Of a DNA stretch of 64,000 nucleotides, positions 45,387 through 53,660 are shown piece by piece. The notes under the pieces are model-generated. The model had not been told where the DNA came from and ran no database searches. It saw only the letters and a list, made by a program, of their open reading frames with translations. This stretch comes from Syntrophaceae bacterium (GTDB lineage: Bacteria > Desulfobacterota > Syntrophia > Syntrophales > Smithellaceae): assembly GCA_018436925.1 (NCBI GenBank), contig JAHDKI010000003.1, positions 1 through 64,000 of the forward strand, written 5' to 3'. Both the position numbers and the translations under genes were made by a program. Position 1 is the stretch's first letter. The number at the start of each line of letters is the position of its first letter.

Positions 45387-46976
45387 CGTTGCCAAAACGC
45401 GGCGCGCAGCGGTCATGCCGTCGATGGCGGAGCTGATGATGCCGCCCGCATAACCCGCGCCTTCTCCGCAGGGATAAAGACCCGACACGCTTTCACTCTG
45501 CCCGTCGGGGCGCCGGCACAGACGAAGCGGCGACGATGTCCGGGTTTCCACACCGATCAAATGGGCTTCAGAGGTCGCAAAGCCGGGCATTTTCCGGTCG
45601 ATGCGCCGAAGGCCCAGGCGCAGGGCCTCAGCCACGAAATCAGGCACAACCTCCGCCAAATCAGCCGACGTCACGCCCGGCAAAAACGTTGTGCGGCCGA
45701 TGCGGTTCGATATCGTTCCGGCGATAAAATCCATCATGTTTTGCGCGGGCGCGAAATACCCGCCGCCTCCGGCTTCGAAGGCTTTTTGTTCCCACCGCCG
45801 GCGAAATTCCAGCCCGGCCAGGGGATGCCCTTCAGGGCTGAAATCCTCAACGCGCACATTGACCACCACGGCGGCGTTGGCAAAACCTCCCTGACGATCT
45901 CTGGAACTCATGCCGTTGGTGATGACCGCGCCGGGACAGGCGGCGCATCCGATCACCTCGCCTCCGGGACACATGCAAAAGGTATAGACGGAGCGGTTCA
46001 ACTCGGGGAGGGAGGCCGAAACAAAATAGTCCGCGGGCGGCAGCTTCGGATGCCCAAACCATTGGCCGTACTGGATTCGATTGATGAGCTCCTGCGGATG
46101 TTCGGCGCGCAGCCCCATGGCAAAGGGCTTGGCCGTCATGGCCACCCCCCGGTCGTGCAGCATGGCATACGTATCGTCGGCACTCTGGCCGATCGCCAAA
46201 ATGACCGCCCCGGTTTGAATCTCCTGGCCGCTTGCAACCCGAACGGCGCGCACGCGCCCGTGATGAACCTCCAAATCCGAAACGGCGGCTTCAAACCGGA
46301 TCCGGCAGCCCATCTCGATAAGCTTCCGTCTGAAGTTGACCACGACTTTCCGAAGAAGATCCGTGCCGATGTGCGGTTTCGCGTCCGTCAGGATGTCATC
46401 CGGCGCGCCCAGACTCACCAGAAGCTCTCGAACCCGGGACGCCAGGGGGCTTTTGGTCCGACTGGTCAGTTTGCCGTCGGAAAATGTCCCCGCCCCGCCT
46501 TCGCCGAACAGCACATTGCTCTGAGTATCAAGCATGCCCTGCCGCCAAAAAAGTTCCACATCCCCGACGCGCTGTTCTATCGGCCGGCCGCGTTCACAAA
46601 GCAACACGGGCGCCCCCGCCGCTGCAAGCTCGTAGGCGGCAAACAGGCCGGCCGGCCCGGCGCCGACAACCACGACCGGGCTGTCCGGCTGCCGCATTGC
46701 CGCCGGTTGTTCATCCGGTTGCCGGGGCCTTTCTTCATGAACCGATACCCCCGGCTGCAGACCCGAAGGCACAGGGATCTCTCCGTCAATCTGAACTCGC
46801 AGAACGTAGCTCCATCGCGGCGGCCGGTTGCGGCGCGCATCGACGGCCTTCTTGACGATCTCAATCCGCCGTAAAACGCTTTCGGGCAAAGATAACACCC
46901 GGGCCGTCACTTTCGGCAAAAGCGTCGCGTCGTCGTCGAGATTCAAGGTTATGCCGCTGATCCGCCAGGTCTTCAC
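45378..46976 (-). CDS. FAD-dependent oxidoreductase (COG2509-like)
   Basis: A 532-residue flavoprotein of the COG2509 group. After an N-terminal domain of about 100 residues with RPPRWSYVLRVQ comes the Rossmann motif VVVGAGPAGLFAAYELA, ERGRPIEQR, GEGGAGTFSDGKLTSRTKSP, and near the end GLYPCGEGAGYAGGIISSAIDGM, where FAD binding closes. The family is widespread but without a proved reaction. It is divergent from the NusG paralogue and ends over ribD. Confidence 0.88.
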   Translation of the reverse strand: MKTWRISGITLNLDDDATLLPKVTARVLSLPESVLRRIEIVKKAVDARRNRPPRWSYVLRVQIDGEIPVPSGLQPGVSVHEERPRQPDEQPAAMRQPDSPVVVVGAGPAGLFAAYELAAAGAPVLLCERGRPIEQRVGDVELFWRQGMLDTQSNVLFGEGGAGTFSDGKLTSRTKSPLASRVRELLVSLGAPDDILTDAKPHIGTDLLRKVVVNFRRKLIEMGCRIRFEAAVSDLEVHHGRVRAVRVASGQEIQTGAVILAIGQSADDTYAMLHDRGVAMTAKPFAMGLRAEHPQELINRIQYGQWFGHPKLPPADYFVSASLPELNRSVYTFCMCPGGEVIGCAACPGAVITNGMSSRDRQGGFANAAVVVNVRVEDFSPEGHPLAGLEFRRRWEQKAFEAGGGGYFAPAQNMMDFIAGTISNRIGRTTFLPGVTSADLAEVVPDFVAEALRLGLRRIDRKMPGFATSEAHLIGVETRTSSPLRLCRRPDGQSESVSGLYPCGEGAGYAGGIISSAIDGMTAARRVLATLS

Positions 46977-47071
46977 GATTTCTCCGTTGCAAATTGCCTA
47001 TACATATTATAGATGGATTCGGGCCGTCGCCGGTCCGCGATCTGCGTGAAAACTTAGAGGTGGTCACACAA

Positions 47072-47575
47072 ATGCCGTGGTACGCCGTTCACACCAAGAG
47101 CCGCCATGAATACAAAGCCCGGACAAGCCTTCTCCAGAAAAGCCTGACGGCTTATCTACCTGAGATGGAAGTGTGGAGCAAGCGAAAAGACCGGCGCAAA
47201 AAAATCACCGTCCCCCTTTTTCCCGGTTATCTTTTCGTTGAGGTTGACGCGCTCGACAATCATGTGAAGCTCGCGATTCTCAAAACAGTCGGCGTGGTGA
47301 AGATCCTGGGCAAAAAGGAAAACGCCGAACCCATCGCGGTTCCAGACGACAAGATTGAAGCCATCCGGCGTCTTCTGGAAAAGAAGGCGGAGGTTTTCAC
47401 CTTCCAGTACCCGAAAGAGGGCCAGGCAGCTAAAATCATCAACGGTCCTTTCGCCGGCATTGAGGGCACGGTCGTCAAGTGCGACGTGGAGAAGGAAATT
47501 TTTGTGGTTTCGATCGACCTGCTGCAGCGCTCCGTCGCCATTAAGCTCGAAGGCTTTCAGATCAGCAAAATCTAG
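47072..47575 (+). CDS. NusG paralogue (UpxY/LoaP/RfaH-like antiterminator)
   Basis: A 167-residue NusG-family protein. The NGN domain (1-105) has WYAVHTKSRHEYKARTSL and VPLFPGYLFVEVD; a KOW domain follows with AAKIINGPFAGIEGTVV. It is shorter and more divergent than housekeeping NusG and is not next to secE/rplK, so it is a specialised paralogue of the kind that aids transcription of long operons such as polysaccharide clusters. The start at 47072 is set by AGAGGTGG. Its target is unknown; polysaccharide-precursor genes occur at 26 and 54-57 kb. Confidence 0.83.
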   Translation: MPWYAVHTKSRHEYKARTSLLQKSLTAYLPEMEVWSKRKDRRKKITVPLFPGYLFVEVDALDNHVKLAILKTVGVVKILGKKENAEPIAVPDDKIEAIRRLLEKKAEVFTFQYPKEGQAAKIINGPFAGIEGTVVKCDVEKEIFVVSIDLLQRSVAIKLEGFQISKI

Positions 47576-47624
47576 GGTCAACAGCCGCGGCAAAGCGGTT
47601 TTTCGCTGCTGGGACGAAAAAATC

Positions 47625-47653
47625 TTGACATTCTAAACGTTATGCGCAAGATA
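47625..47653 (+). promoter_or_regulatory. Putative promoter of korDABC
   Basis: A perfect TTGACA (47625-47630) is followed after 17 bases by AAGATA (47648-47653), 55 bp before korD. The -10 is poor. Confidence 0.4.
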
Positions 47654-47708
47654 GCAGTCGCCGAAAGCGACCTCTCGCCGAGGCTTAATATGATCGCAGG
47701 AAAAAATT

Positions 47709-47918
47709 GTGAAAGGCTCTATCAAAATCAACAGGGAATTGTGCAAGGAATGCCACCTGTGCATCCATTTCTGCCCCAAGGCGCATATCGTTCCCACCAA
47801 GGAATATAACTCGCAGGGATACCGGCCGGTCGCCGTCAATGAAGATTCGGAATGCACGGGTTGCGGAATCTGTGCGACCATGTGTCCGGATGTAGCCATC
47901 GAGGTGTACCGTGAATAA
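47709..47918 (+). CDS. korD: 2-oxoacid:ferredoxin oxidoreductase, ferredoxin-like delta subunit
   Basis: A 69-residue protein with two [4Fe-4S] motifs: CKECHLCIHFCP and CTGCGICATMCP. It starts with GTG after AGGA and overlaps korA by 8 bp. As the delta subunit it carries electrons between KorB and free ferredoxin. Confidence 0.92.
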   Translation: MKGSIKINRELCKECHLCIHFCPKAHIVPTKEYNSQGYRPVAVNEDSECTGCGICATMCPDVAIEVYRE

Positions 47919-48981
47919 ATTCCTGATGTCCGGAAATTTTATTATTGGGGAAGCGGCGATCCGCGCCGGCTGCCGTTTTTACGCGGGGTATCCGATCACA
48001 CCGCAAAATGAACTGACCGAATACATGGCCGAGCATATGCGCAGAGCCGAAGGCGGCGTTTTCCTTCAGTCCGAAAGCGAAGTGGCCGCCATCAACATGA
48101 TCGCCGGCGCCAGCGCCGCCGGGGCTCGCGTGATGACCTCATCGTCGAGTCCGGGAATCTCGCTCAAACAGGAAGGCATTTCCTCCATGGCGGCCTGCGA
48201 ACTGCCGGGCGTCATCGTCAACATCATGCGCGGCGGCCCTGGACTGGGCAACATCCGGCCGTCTCAAGGCGATTACTTCCAGGCCACCCGCGGAGGCGGA
48301 CACGGAGACTACCGGACGATGGTTTTCGCTCCCGCCACCTGCCAGGAACTGGCGGATCTGACCATGGACGCGTTCGACTATGCCGATAAGTACCGCACGC
48401 CGGTGATGATTCTGGCCGACGGAATGATGGGGCAGATGATGGAGCCGGTGATTTTCAAGAAACCCAAACCCCGTCAGTATCCGGAAAAATTCATGCTTCG
48501 CGGCGCCGGAGACGGCAAAAGCAAATTCATCCGAGGGTTGCTGCTCGATCCGATCGATTCCGAAGAGCACAACTGGAAGCTGGCCCGCAAGTATGAAGTC
48601 ATCGTCGAAAATGAAACGCGCCACGAAGAACATCTGTGCGACGACGCGGATCTGGCCATCGTCGCCTACGGCACGGCGGCGCGCATCGCCAAAGGCGCCA
48701 TCAAGCGGCTGCAAGATTCCGGCATGAAGGTGGGGCTCTTCCGCCCCATCACCTTGTGGCCGTTTCCGGAGATGAAGCTGCGGGCGCTTTCTGAAAAGGT
48801 GAAACGCTTTCTGGTCTTCGAGATGAGCACCGGACAAATGCTCGACGATGTCCGGCTTGCGCTGCAGGGCTATGCCCAGATCGACTTTCACGGACGTCCG
48901 GGCGGCGCCGTCCCGACGCCCGCAGAACTGGCCAATGTGGTGGCAAGAGTATACAGCAAAAAGGCGCAGACGGTATATTAA
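47911..48981 (+). CDS. korA: 2-oxoglutarate:ferredoxin oxidoreductase, alpha subunit
   Basis: A 356-residue subunit of a CoA-dependent 2-oxoacid:ferredoxin oxidoreductase. It has the pyrimidine-binding TPP domain GYPITPQNELTEYMAEHM and QSESEVAAINMIAGASAAGA, then SSPGISLKQEGISSMAACEL, and the C-terminal transketolase-like domain. Order D-A-B-C and lack of a fused gamma domain fit the four-subunit Kor/Vor type. In syntrophs it runs in the reductive direction to make 2-oxoglutarate, or degrades branched 2-oxoacids; the substrate is open. Start GTG overlaps korD. Confidence 0.92.
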   Translation: MNKFLMSGNFIIGEAAIRAGCRFYAGYPITPQNELTEYMAEHMRRAEGGVFLQSESEVAAINMIAGASAAGARVMTSSSSPGISLKQEGISSMAACELPGVIVNIMRGGPGLGNIRPSQGDYFQATRGGGHGDYRTMVFAPATCQELADLTMDAFDYADKYRTPVMILADGMMGQMMEPVIFKKPKPRQYPEKFMLRGAGDGKSKFIRGLLLDPIDSEEHNWKLARKYEVIVENETRHEEHLCDDADLAIVAYGTAARIAKGAIKRLQDSGMKVGLFRPITLWPFPEMKLRALSEKVKRFLVFEMSTGQMLDDVRLALQGYAQIDFHGRPGGAVPTPAELANVVARVYSKKAQTVY

Positions 48982-48991
48982 GGAACAGGAC

Positions 48992-49759
48992 ATGGTAAAA
49001 ATTGTCAGTCAAAGGCCGAAAAGCTTAAAGGATAAAATCTTTCACTACTGCCCCGGATGCGGTCACAGCATCGTTCACCGGATCATGTGTGAAGTCATCG
49101 ATGAAATGGACATTCGCGGCATCACCATCGGCGTCCCGCCGGCGGGCTGCGCCGTGCTGGCTTATAATTATTTTGATGTGGATATGATCGAAGCCCCGCA
49201 CGGACGAGGCCCGGCCATGGCCTCGGGGATTAAACGGGCTCTCCCCGACCGGATTGTGTTTTCCTACCAGGGAGACGGAGATCTGGCCGCCATCGGGATT
49301 GCGGAAAGCTTTCACGCCGCCAACCGAGGCGAAAACATCACCGTTATTTTCATCAACAACGCCGTTTACGGGATGACGGGCGGGCAAATGGCGCCTACCA
49401 CCATGCTTAACCAGAGAACAACGACCAGTCCCGACGGCCGCAAGCAGTCCCTCGACGGGTATCCGGTCAAAGTCAGTGAAATCTTCTCTCAGCTGCCCGG
49501 CACAACGTATATCGAACGCTGCATGGTGAATTCACCGGCCGGCGTCAACAAAACCAAAAAGGCGATCCGCAAGGCGTTTCAATGCCAGCGCGACGGGCTG
49601 GGCTTTTCATTGGTGGAGATTCTTTCGCCCTGTCCGACCAACTGGAAGATGAATACCATCGACTCTTGCAAATGGATCGACGACGTGATGAGCAACGTCT
49701 TCCCTCCGGGTGTCTTTAAAGACGACATAAAGGCCCGGGCCACGGAGGCGGCCGTATGA
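48992..49759 (+). CDS. korB: 2-oxoglutarate:ferredoxin oxidoreductase, beta subunit
   Basis: A 255-residue TPP- and Fe-S-containing subunit. YCPGCGHSIVHRI with cluster cysteines near the start, GDGDLAAIGIAE as the TPP/magnesium site and NNAVYGMTGGQMAPTT after it. AAGGA precedes the ATG at 48992; a longer frame lies within korA. It overlaps korC by four bases. Confidence 0.94.
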   Translation: MVKIVSQRPKSLKDKIFHYCPGCGHSIVHRIMCEVIDEMDIRGITIGVPPAGCAVLAYNYFDVDMIEAPHGRGPAMASGIKRALPDRIVFSYQGDGDLAAIGIAESFHAANRGENITVIFINNAVYGMTGGQMAPTTMLNQRTTTSPDGRKQSLDGYPVKVSEIFSQLPGTTYIERCMVNSPAGVNKTKKAIRKAFQCQRDGLGFSLVEILSPCPTNWKMNTIDSCKWIDDVMSNVFPPGVFKDDIKARATEAAV

Positions 49760-50295
49760 TCACCAAAGTCATTTTTTCGGGATTCGGCGGCCAGGGCGTG
49801 CTGATGATGGGCACCAGCCTCGCTCACAGCGCGATGAACCAGGGATTTCATGTGACGTATCTGCCCGCCTATGGGGCGGAAATGCGCGGAGGCACCGCCA
49901 ATTGTACGGTCGCGGTCGCGGATGAAGAAATCGCCTCCCCGGTGGCGTCCGAACCGGATTATCTTATCGTCATGAACTCCCCGTCGCTCTTCAGTTTTCA
50001 GACCAAAGTCAGCGCTCGGGGAACCATCTTCCTGAATTCATCGATCATCAGCGAACGACCCAGCCGCCGCGATGTCGCCGTTTACGCGGTCCCCTGCGGC
50101 GAGATCGCCCAGGATCTGGGCAACACCCGCGTGGCCAACGTCATTATGATGGGCGCGTTTATCAAGAAATCCGGCATCGTGAAGGCCGACACCTACTTAA
50201 AAAGCCTTGAAACCATCATGGGAAGCAGGAAAAAAGGCGTCGCCGAAATCAACCGTAAAGCGTTTGCCGCCGGATTCGATTTCATCAAGGATTAA
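49756..50295 (+). CDS. korC: 2-oxoglutarate:ferredoxin oxidoreductase, gamma subunit
   Basis: A 179-residue gamma subunit, with the starting motif VIFSGFGGQGVLMMGTSLAH and TYLPAYGAEMRGGTANCTV, which bind CoA in related enzymes. It closes the korDABC set and is followed within six bases by an ACT-domain gene. Confidence 0.94.
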   Translation: MITKVIFSGFGGQGVLMMGTSLAHSAMNQGFHVTYLPAYGAEMRGGTANCTVAVADEEIASPVASEPDYLIVMNSPSLFSFQTKVSARGTIFLNSSIISERPSRRDVAVYAVPCGEIAQDLGNTRVANVIMMGAFIKKSGIVKADTYLKSLETIMGSRKKGVAEINRKAFAAGFDFIKD

Positions 50296-50300
50296 AAATC

Positions 50301-50732
50301 ATGGCAGTGAAGCAAATATCCGTCCTCCTGGGAAATGTTCCCGGATCCTTCGCGAAACTCACGCATATTCTGGATTCGGAAGACATCAGCACCAAGGCCG
50401 TGTCCGCGGCCAGCACCGCCAAGGACAGCATCGTTCGCATGGTCGTCAACGATCCGGACCGGGCGGCAACCCTTCTGGACAGCTACCATTTCAACTTCGA
50501 AGTCACGCCCGTCCTCGCGGTGGAAGTTCCGCTTCACGCCGGCGGCATGAACGCCATTTTAAAGCCGCTGTCGAAGGCCGACATCAACATTCACTACCTC
50601 TATACCACCATCAACCGCATCGGCAAGGAAACCATCGTCATCCTCGGCGTCGATAAAATCGAGGACGCTCGCAGCATTCTCCATGAAAACTGGATCACGC
50701 TGATTGACGAAGAAATTTATTCCATCCCATAG
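50301..50732 (+). CDS. Tandem ACT-domain protein
   Basis: A 143-residue protein formed by two ACT domains: residues 1-65 (KQISVLLGNVPGSFAKLTHIL) and 70-140 (AVEVPLHAGGMNAILKPLS, then DINIHYLYTT). ACT domains bind amino acids and regulate enzymes or transcription. It lies five bases after korC, so it is almost certainly co-transcribed and may tune the oxidoreductase to branched-chain or glutamate-family amino acids; this is inference. Confidence 0.88.
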   Translation: MAVKQISVLLGNVPGSFAKLTHILDSEDISTKAVSAASTAKDSIVRMVVNDPDRAATLLDSYHFNFEVTPVLAVEVPLHAGGMNAILKPLSKADINIHYLYTTINRIGKETIVILGVDKIEDARSILHENWITLIDEEIYSIP

Positions 50733-50749
50733 AAACGGCTTGTCGGAAT

Positions 50750-51157
50750 ATGCCGGTATCGTCCGAAAAAGAAAAAGCGCTGGCCTCCCGCATGGAGGCT
50801 CTGGGCGTTTCCGAACAGGATTTTGAAGAGACGTTCGTTCGATCCTCCGGTCCCGGCGGACAAAAAGTCAACAAGAGCTCTTCGTGCGTTCATCTGGTGC
50901 ACATTCCCACGGGACTTTCCGTCAAATGCCAACGGGAGAGGTCTCAGGCCCTCAATCGTTTTCTGGCGCGCCGGCTGCTTCTGGATAAAATCGAACGGCG
51001 GCAAAAAGGCTTTCTTGAAGCCGAAAAAGAAAAAATTGAAAAAATTCGCCGCCAGAAACGAAAACGCTCGCAACGGGCTAAAGAGAAAATACTCGAGGCA
51101 AAGCATCGGCGTTCGGAAACCAAAGGACTGCGCGGAAAAATTCAAACGGACGAATAA
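50750..51157 (+). CDS. GGQ release-factor-like ribosome-rescue protein
   Basis: A 135-residue protein with the peptidyl-tRNA-hydrolysing GGQ loop at residues 36-38 in RSSGPGGQKVNKSSSCV, and a long lysine/arginine-rich tail (about 85-130). There is no stop-codon-recognition domain, so it resembles ArfB/C12orf65-like proteins that free stalled ribosomes, with the tail entering the mRNA channel. It follows the ACT gene by 17 bp and ends just before the convergent atpE. It would be a second rescue system beside ssrA/smpB in this window. Confidence 0.85.
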   Translation: MPVSSEKEKALASRMEALGVSEQDFEETFVRSSGPGGQKVNKSSSCVHLVHIPTGLSVKCQRERSQALNRFLARRLLLDKIERRQKGFLEAEKEKIEKIRRQKRKRSQRAKEKILEAKHRRSETKGLRGKIQTDE

Positions 51158-51173
51158 GCGGTGAAGCAACAAA

Positions 51174-51211
51174 AAAGGGAGAGAAAGTCGATGTACGCTC
51201 CCCCTCCCTGT
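51174..51211 (-). terminator. Probable terminator of atpE
   Basis: On the reverse strand AGGGAG...CTCCCT pairs across a GC-rich loop and is followed by TTTTTTG, 23 bp after the atpE stop and close to the convergent release-factor gene. Confidence 0.55.
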
Positions 51212-51233
51212 TTATAATAACCTGATAATAAGA

Positions 51234-51611
51234 TTAGCCGCCGATCACAACCTTAACAAGGGGATTGGCGTACAGCACGATCAGCGCAACAACCAGCGCG
51301 TAGATCGCCAGAGATTCGATCATAGCCAGACCGACCATCATGGTGAGAAGAATTTTGCCCTGGGCTTCCGGATTGCGACCCACTGCGTTCGTGGCGCCGT
51401 TGAGACCCTGTCCCATACCGTTTCCAGTTCCGATCGCGCCGAAGCCGATGGCCAAACCGGCAGCCAACAGCGAGCAACCGACGACGATGGCGTTCGTGTA
51501 ATCCACCGCTCCGCCGGAGGCCTGAGCCGCTTCAGCAGACGCAAAAGCCAGAGGAGCACACACCATAACCAACACAATCGCTAAAACGGAATACATCGCA
51601 CTCTTTTTCAT
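51234..51611 (-). CDS. atpE: ATP synthase Fo subunit c, probably sodium-type
   Basis: A 125-residue c subunit with a cleavable-looking signal-like extension (1-29), which is long for the family. Two hairpin helices follow: about 40-78 with GTGNGMGQGL, and 88-120 with the ion-binding Glu99 in AMIESLAIYAL. Gln68 in helix 1 and Glu-Ser (99-100) in helix 2 are the side-chain ligands of sodium-binding rings such as Ilyobacter; the usual Thr after Ser is Leu here. A good AAGGAGG lies before the ATG. The gene is on the opposite strand and 5.5 kb from atpZIB. Confidence 0.92.
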   Translation of the reverse strand: MKKSAMYSVLAIVLVMVCAPLAFASAEAAQASGGAVDYTNAIVVGCSLLAAGLAIGFGAIGTGNGMGQGLNGATNAVGRNPEAQGKILLTMMVGLAMIESLAIYALVVALIVLYANPLVKVVIGG

Positions 51612-51627
51612 TTACAGCCTCCTTGAA

Positions 51628-51675
51628 TTATAATTGAATCGCTTGATCTGATCCGTGTCGCCCGAATCTGTTCAT
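51628..51675 (-). other. Possible leader ORF upstream of atpE
   Basis: On the reverse strand a perfect AGGAGG is followed after four bases by ATG and a 15-codon frame MNRFGRHGSDQAIQL. It ends 16 bp before the atpE start. An overlapping ATG two bases upstream gives a 23-codon frame that would end in the ATGA of atpE. One may be a leader peptide controlling atpE; or the site is a chance match. Confidence 0.35.
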
Positions 51676-51835
51676 GCATCCTCCTTTCCGTGAATTTGGC
51701 GACTACCGGTCATGTTTGCACATAACTAACGGTCAGCGGCGGCAAAGTCAAGACATTTTTTCTCCGCAACCCGATATTTTTGCAAAGGCAACGCATTCCT
51801 TGATTTTCTTGGCTTGTCAAGTTAAGCTTCCGGCC

Positions 51836-52303
51836 ATGCAAAAACTGACCGAGACGGAAATTTCATTGGCCAAACATCTGCAAGGCGATCTGCCGGTCGT
51901 CGCAAGGCCCTTTAGCGCGCTGGCCCGAGCAAGCGGCTTGACCGAAGCACAAGCGCTCGACGTTTTGCGGACGCTCCGGCAGGCAGGCGCAATCAGAAAG
52001 GTCGCCGCCATATTGCGGCATCAACGCGCCGGATACCGGCAAAACGCCCTGATCGTCTGGGCGGTCGGCCAGGGTGATTTGGATCGGGTGGGCGGTTGTT
52101 TTGCCTCGCTGCCCTTCGTGTCTCACTGCTATGCCAGGCAGCCGGCTTTTTTGGGCCGGTATACGCTTTTTACCATGGTGCATGCGCGCCATGAGGCCGT
52201 CGGCCGCATTCTTTCGGAAATGACCGCCGCCGCGCAGATGCAAGATTATCTGGTCATGGAGAGCCTTGAGGAATATAAAAAAACATCTCCGGAGTATTTC
52301 TGA
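51836..52303 (+). CDS. ahbB: Siroheme decarboxylase subunit AhbB
   Basis: A 155-residue AsnC/Lrp-family protein of the Ahb/NirDL type. It has N-terminal HTH (LARASGLTEAQALDVLRTL), the RKVAAILRHQRAGYRQNALIVW core and the C-terminal EEYKKTSPEYF close to the family's typical KKTSMRYF. With AhbA it decarboxylates siroheme to didecarboxysiroheme in the anaerobic heme route. Start at 51836 is the family's usual one although the ribosome binding site is weak. It overlaps hemL by one base. AhbA is not seen in the window. Confidence 0.85.
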   Translation: MQKLTETEISLAKHLQGDLPVVARPFSALARASGLTEAQALDVLRTLRQAGAIRKVAAILRHQRAGYRQNALIVWAVGQGDLDRVGGCFASLPFVSHCYARQPAFLGRYTLFTMVHARHEAVGRILSEMTAAAQMQDYLVMESLEEYKKTSPEYF

Positions 52304-53574
52304 TGACATTATCCGCATACTTTTCCGAAGCCCGCCAATACATCCCCGGCGGGGTGAACTCGCCGGTGCGCGCCTGGAAATCGGTGGGCGGCGATCCGGT
52401 CTTTGTTGCCAGAGCCAACGGCAGCAAAATTGTCGATGTCGCGGGCCGTTCCTATGTTGACTTTGTCCTGTCCTGGGGACCGATGATTCTGGGGCACGCT
52501 CATCCCGATGTGGTCGCGGCCATTTGCGCGGCCGCGCAAAATGGAACCAGTTTCGGCGCCCCCACCGAAGCGGAAACAAGGATGGCCCGACTGATTCATG
52601 AGGCGTTTCCATCGATGGAGCGCATCCGGATGACGTCTTCGGGCACCGAAGCGACAATGACGGCCGTACGTCTGGCCCGCGGATACACGGACCGGAAGAT
52701 GCTCATCAAATTCGACGGCTGTTATCACGGCCATGCCGACGCCCTTCTGGTCAAGGCGGGCTCCGGCGTCGCCACGTTGGGCATCCCCGGTTCGCCGGGA
52801 ATTCCAGCTGAATCGGCAAAACTGACGCTGAGCCTCCCCTACAACAACATCGAAGCTCTTGAAAACGCGGTGAATCAATACGCGACGGACATCGCCGCCG
52901 TTATTGTCGAGCCGGTAGCCGGCAATATGGGCGTGGTGTTGCCCGGCGAAAGCTTCCTGAAAACGCTTCGCGAGCTGACTCGTAAAAACGGCATCGTGCT
53001 GATTTTCGACGAAGTGATCACCGGATTCCGTTTCGGTTTCGGCGGATACCAAAATCAAATCGGCATTGCGCCGGACCTGACGTGCCTGGGCAAAATTATC
53101 GGCGGCGGTCTTCCTGTGGGCGCCGTCGGCGGGAAAAAGGAGATCATGGACCGCCTGGCCCCATCCGGCGATGTCTATCAGGCCGGCACGCTTTCAGGCA
53201 ATCCGCTGGCCATGCAGGCAGGTCTCGCGACACTTGATATCCTAAAGCAAAAAGATTACGGGCCGCTGGAGACGCTCGCGGAAAGTTTGTGCGATGAAAT
53301 GAAAATCCTGTTTTCCCGTAAAGGCATTCCGGTCTGCATCAATAAAACAGGGTCCATGTTCACCTTGTTCTTTCAGGAAGGACCGGTCACGGATTTTTCA
53401 AGCGCGCTTCGCTCGGATACGGCGCGTTTCGGGCGCTTTTTCCACGGCATGCTGGAAAACGGCGTCTGGCTGGCGCCGTCGCAGTTTGAAGCCGGGTTTG
53501 TGTCTTTTGCCCATAGCCGGACGGATTTGGAGCAGACGCTTTCAGCGGCGGAAAAAACGCTGCAAAATCTGTAA
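52303..53574 (+). CDS. hemL: Glutamate-1-semialdehyde 2,1-aminomutase
   Basis: A 423-residue PLP enzyme making 5-aminolevulinate in the C5 route. It has YIPGGVNSPVRAWKSVGG, TSSGTEATMTAVRLARG, LIFDEVITGFRFGFGG and the PLP lysine in TCLGKIIGGGLPVGAVGG. All signatures are complete. It is coupled to ahbB (TGATG), so early and late tetrapyrrole steps are made together. Confidence 0.96.
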   Translation: MTLSAYFSEARQYIPGGVNSPVRAWKSVGGDPVFVARANGSKIVDVAGRSYVDFVLSWGPMILGHAHPDVVAAICAAAQNGTSFGAPTEAETRMARLIHEAFPSMERIRMTSSGTEATMTAVRLARGYTDRKMLIKFDGCYHGHADALLVKAGSGVATLGIPGSPGIPAESAKLTLSLPYNNIEALENAVNQYATDIAAVIVEPVAGNMGVVLPGESFLKTLRELTRKNGIVLIFDEVITGFRFGFGGYQNQIGIAPDLTCLGKIIGGGLPVGAVGGKKEIMDRLAPSGDVYQAGTLSGNPLAMQAGLATLDILKQKDYGPLETLAESLCDEMKILFSRKGIPVCINKTGSMFTLFFQEGPVTDFSSALRSDTARFGRFFHGMLENGVWLAPSQFEAGFVSFAHSRTDLEQTLSAAEKTLQNL

Positions 53575-53582
53575 GCGGCCGA

Positions 53583-53611
53583 TTGACAACGCGCGCGCAA
53601 TACAGTAAATG
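53583..53611 (+). promoter_or_regulatory. Putative promoter of nucleotide-sugar genes
   Basis: TTGACA (53583-53588), a 17-base spacer and TAAATG (53606-53611), 50 bp before the dehydrogenase gene. The -35 is perfect, the -10 moderate. Confidence 0.5.
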
Positions 53612-53660
53612 AAAGCCCCCTGTTTTTGAAAGAAAAACATTCCATGAAGGATATTTCAAA

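Noticed and set aside
45561-46874. 437-codon forward frame
   Set aside because: Shadow of the FAD-dependent oxidoreductase gene, whose motifs are clear on the reverse strand.
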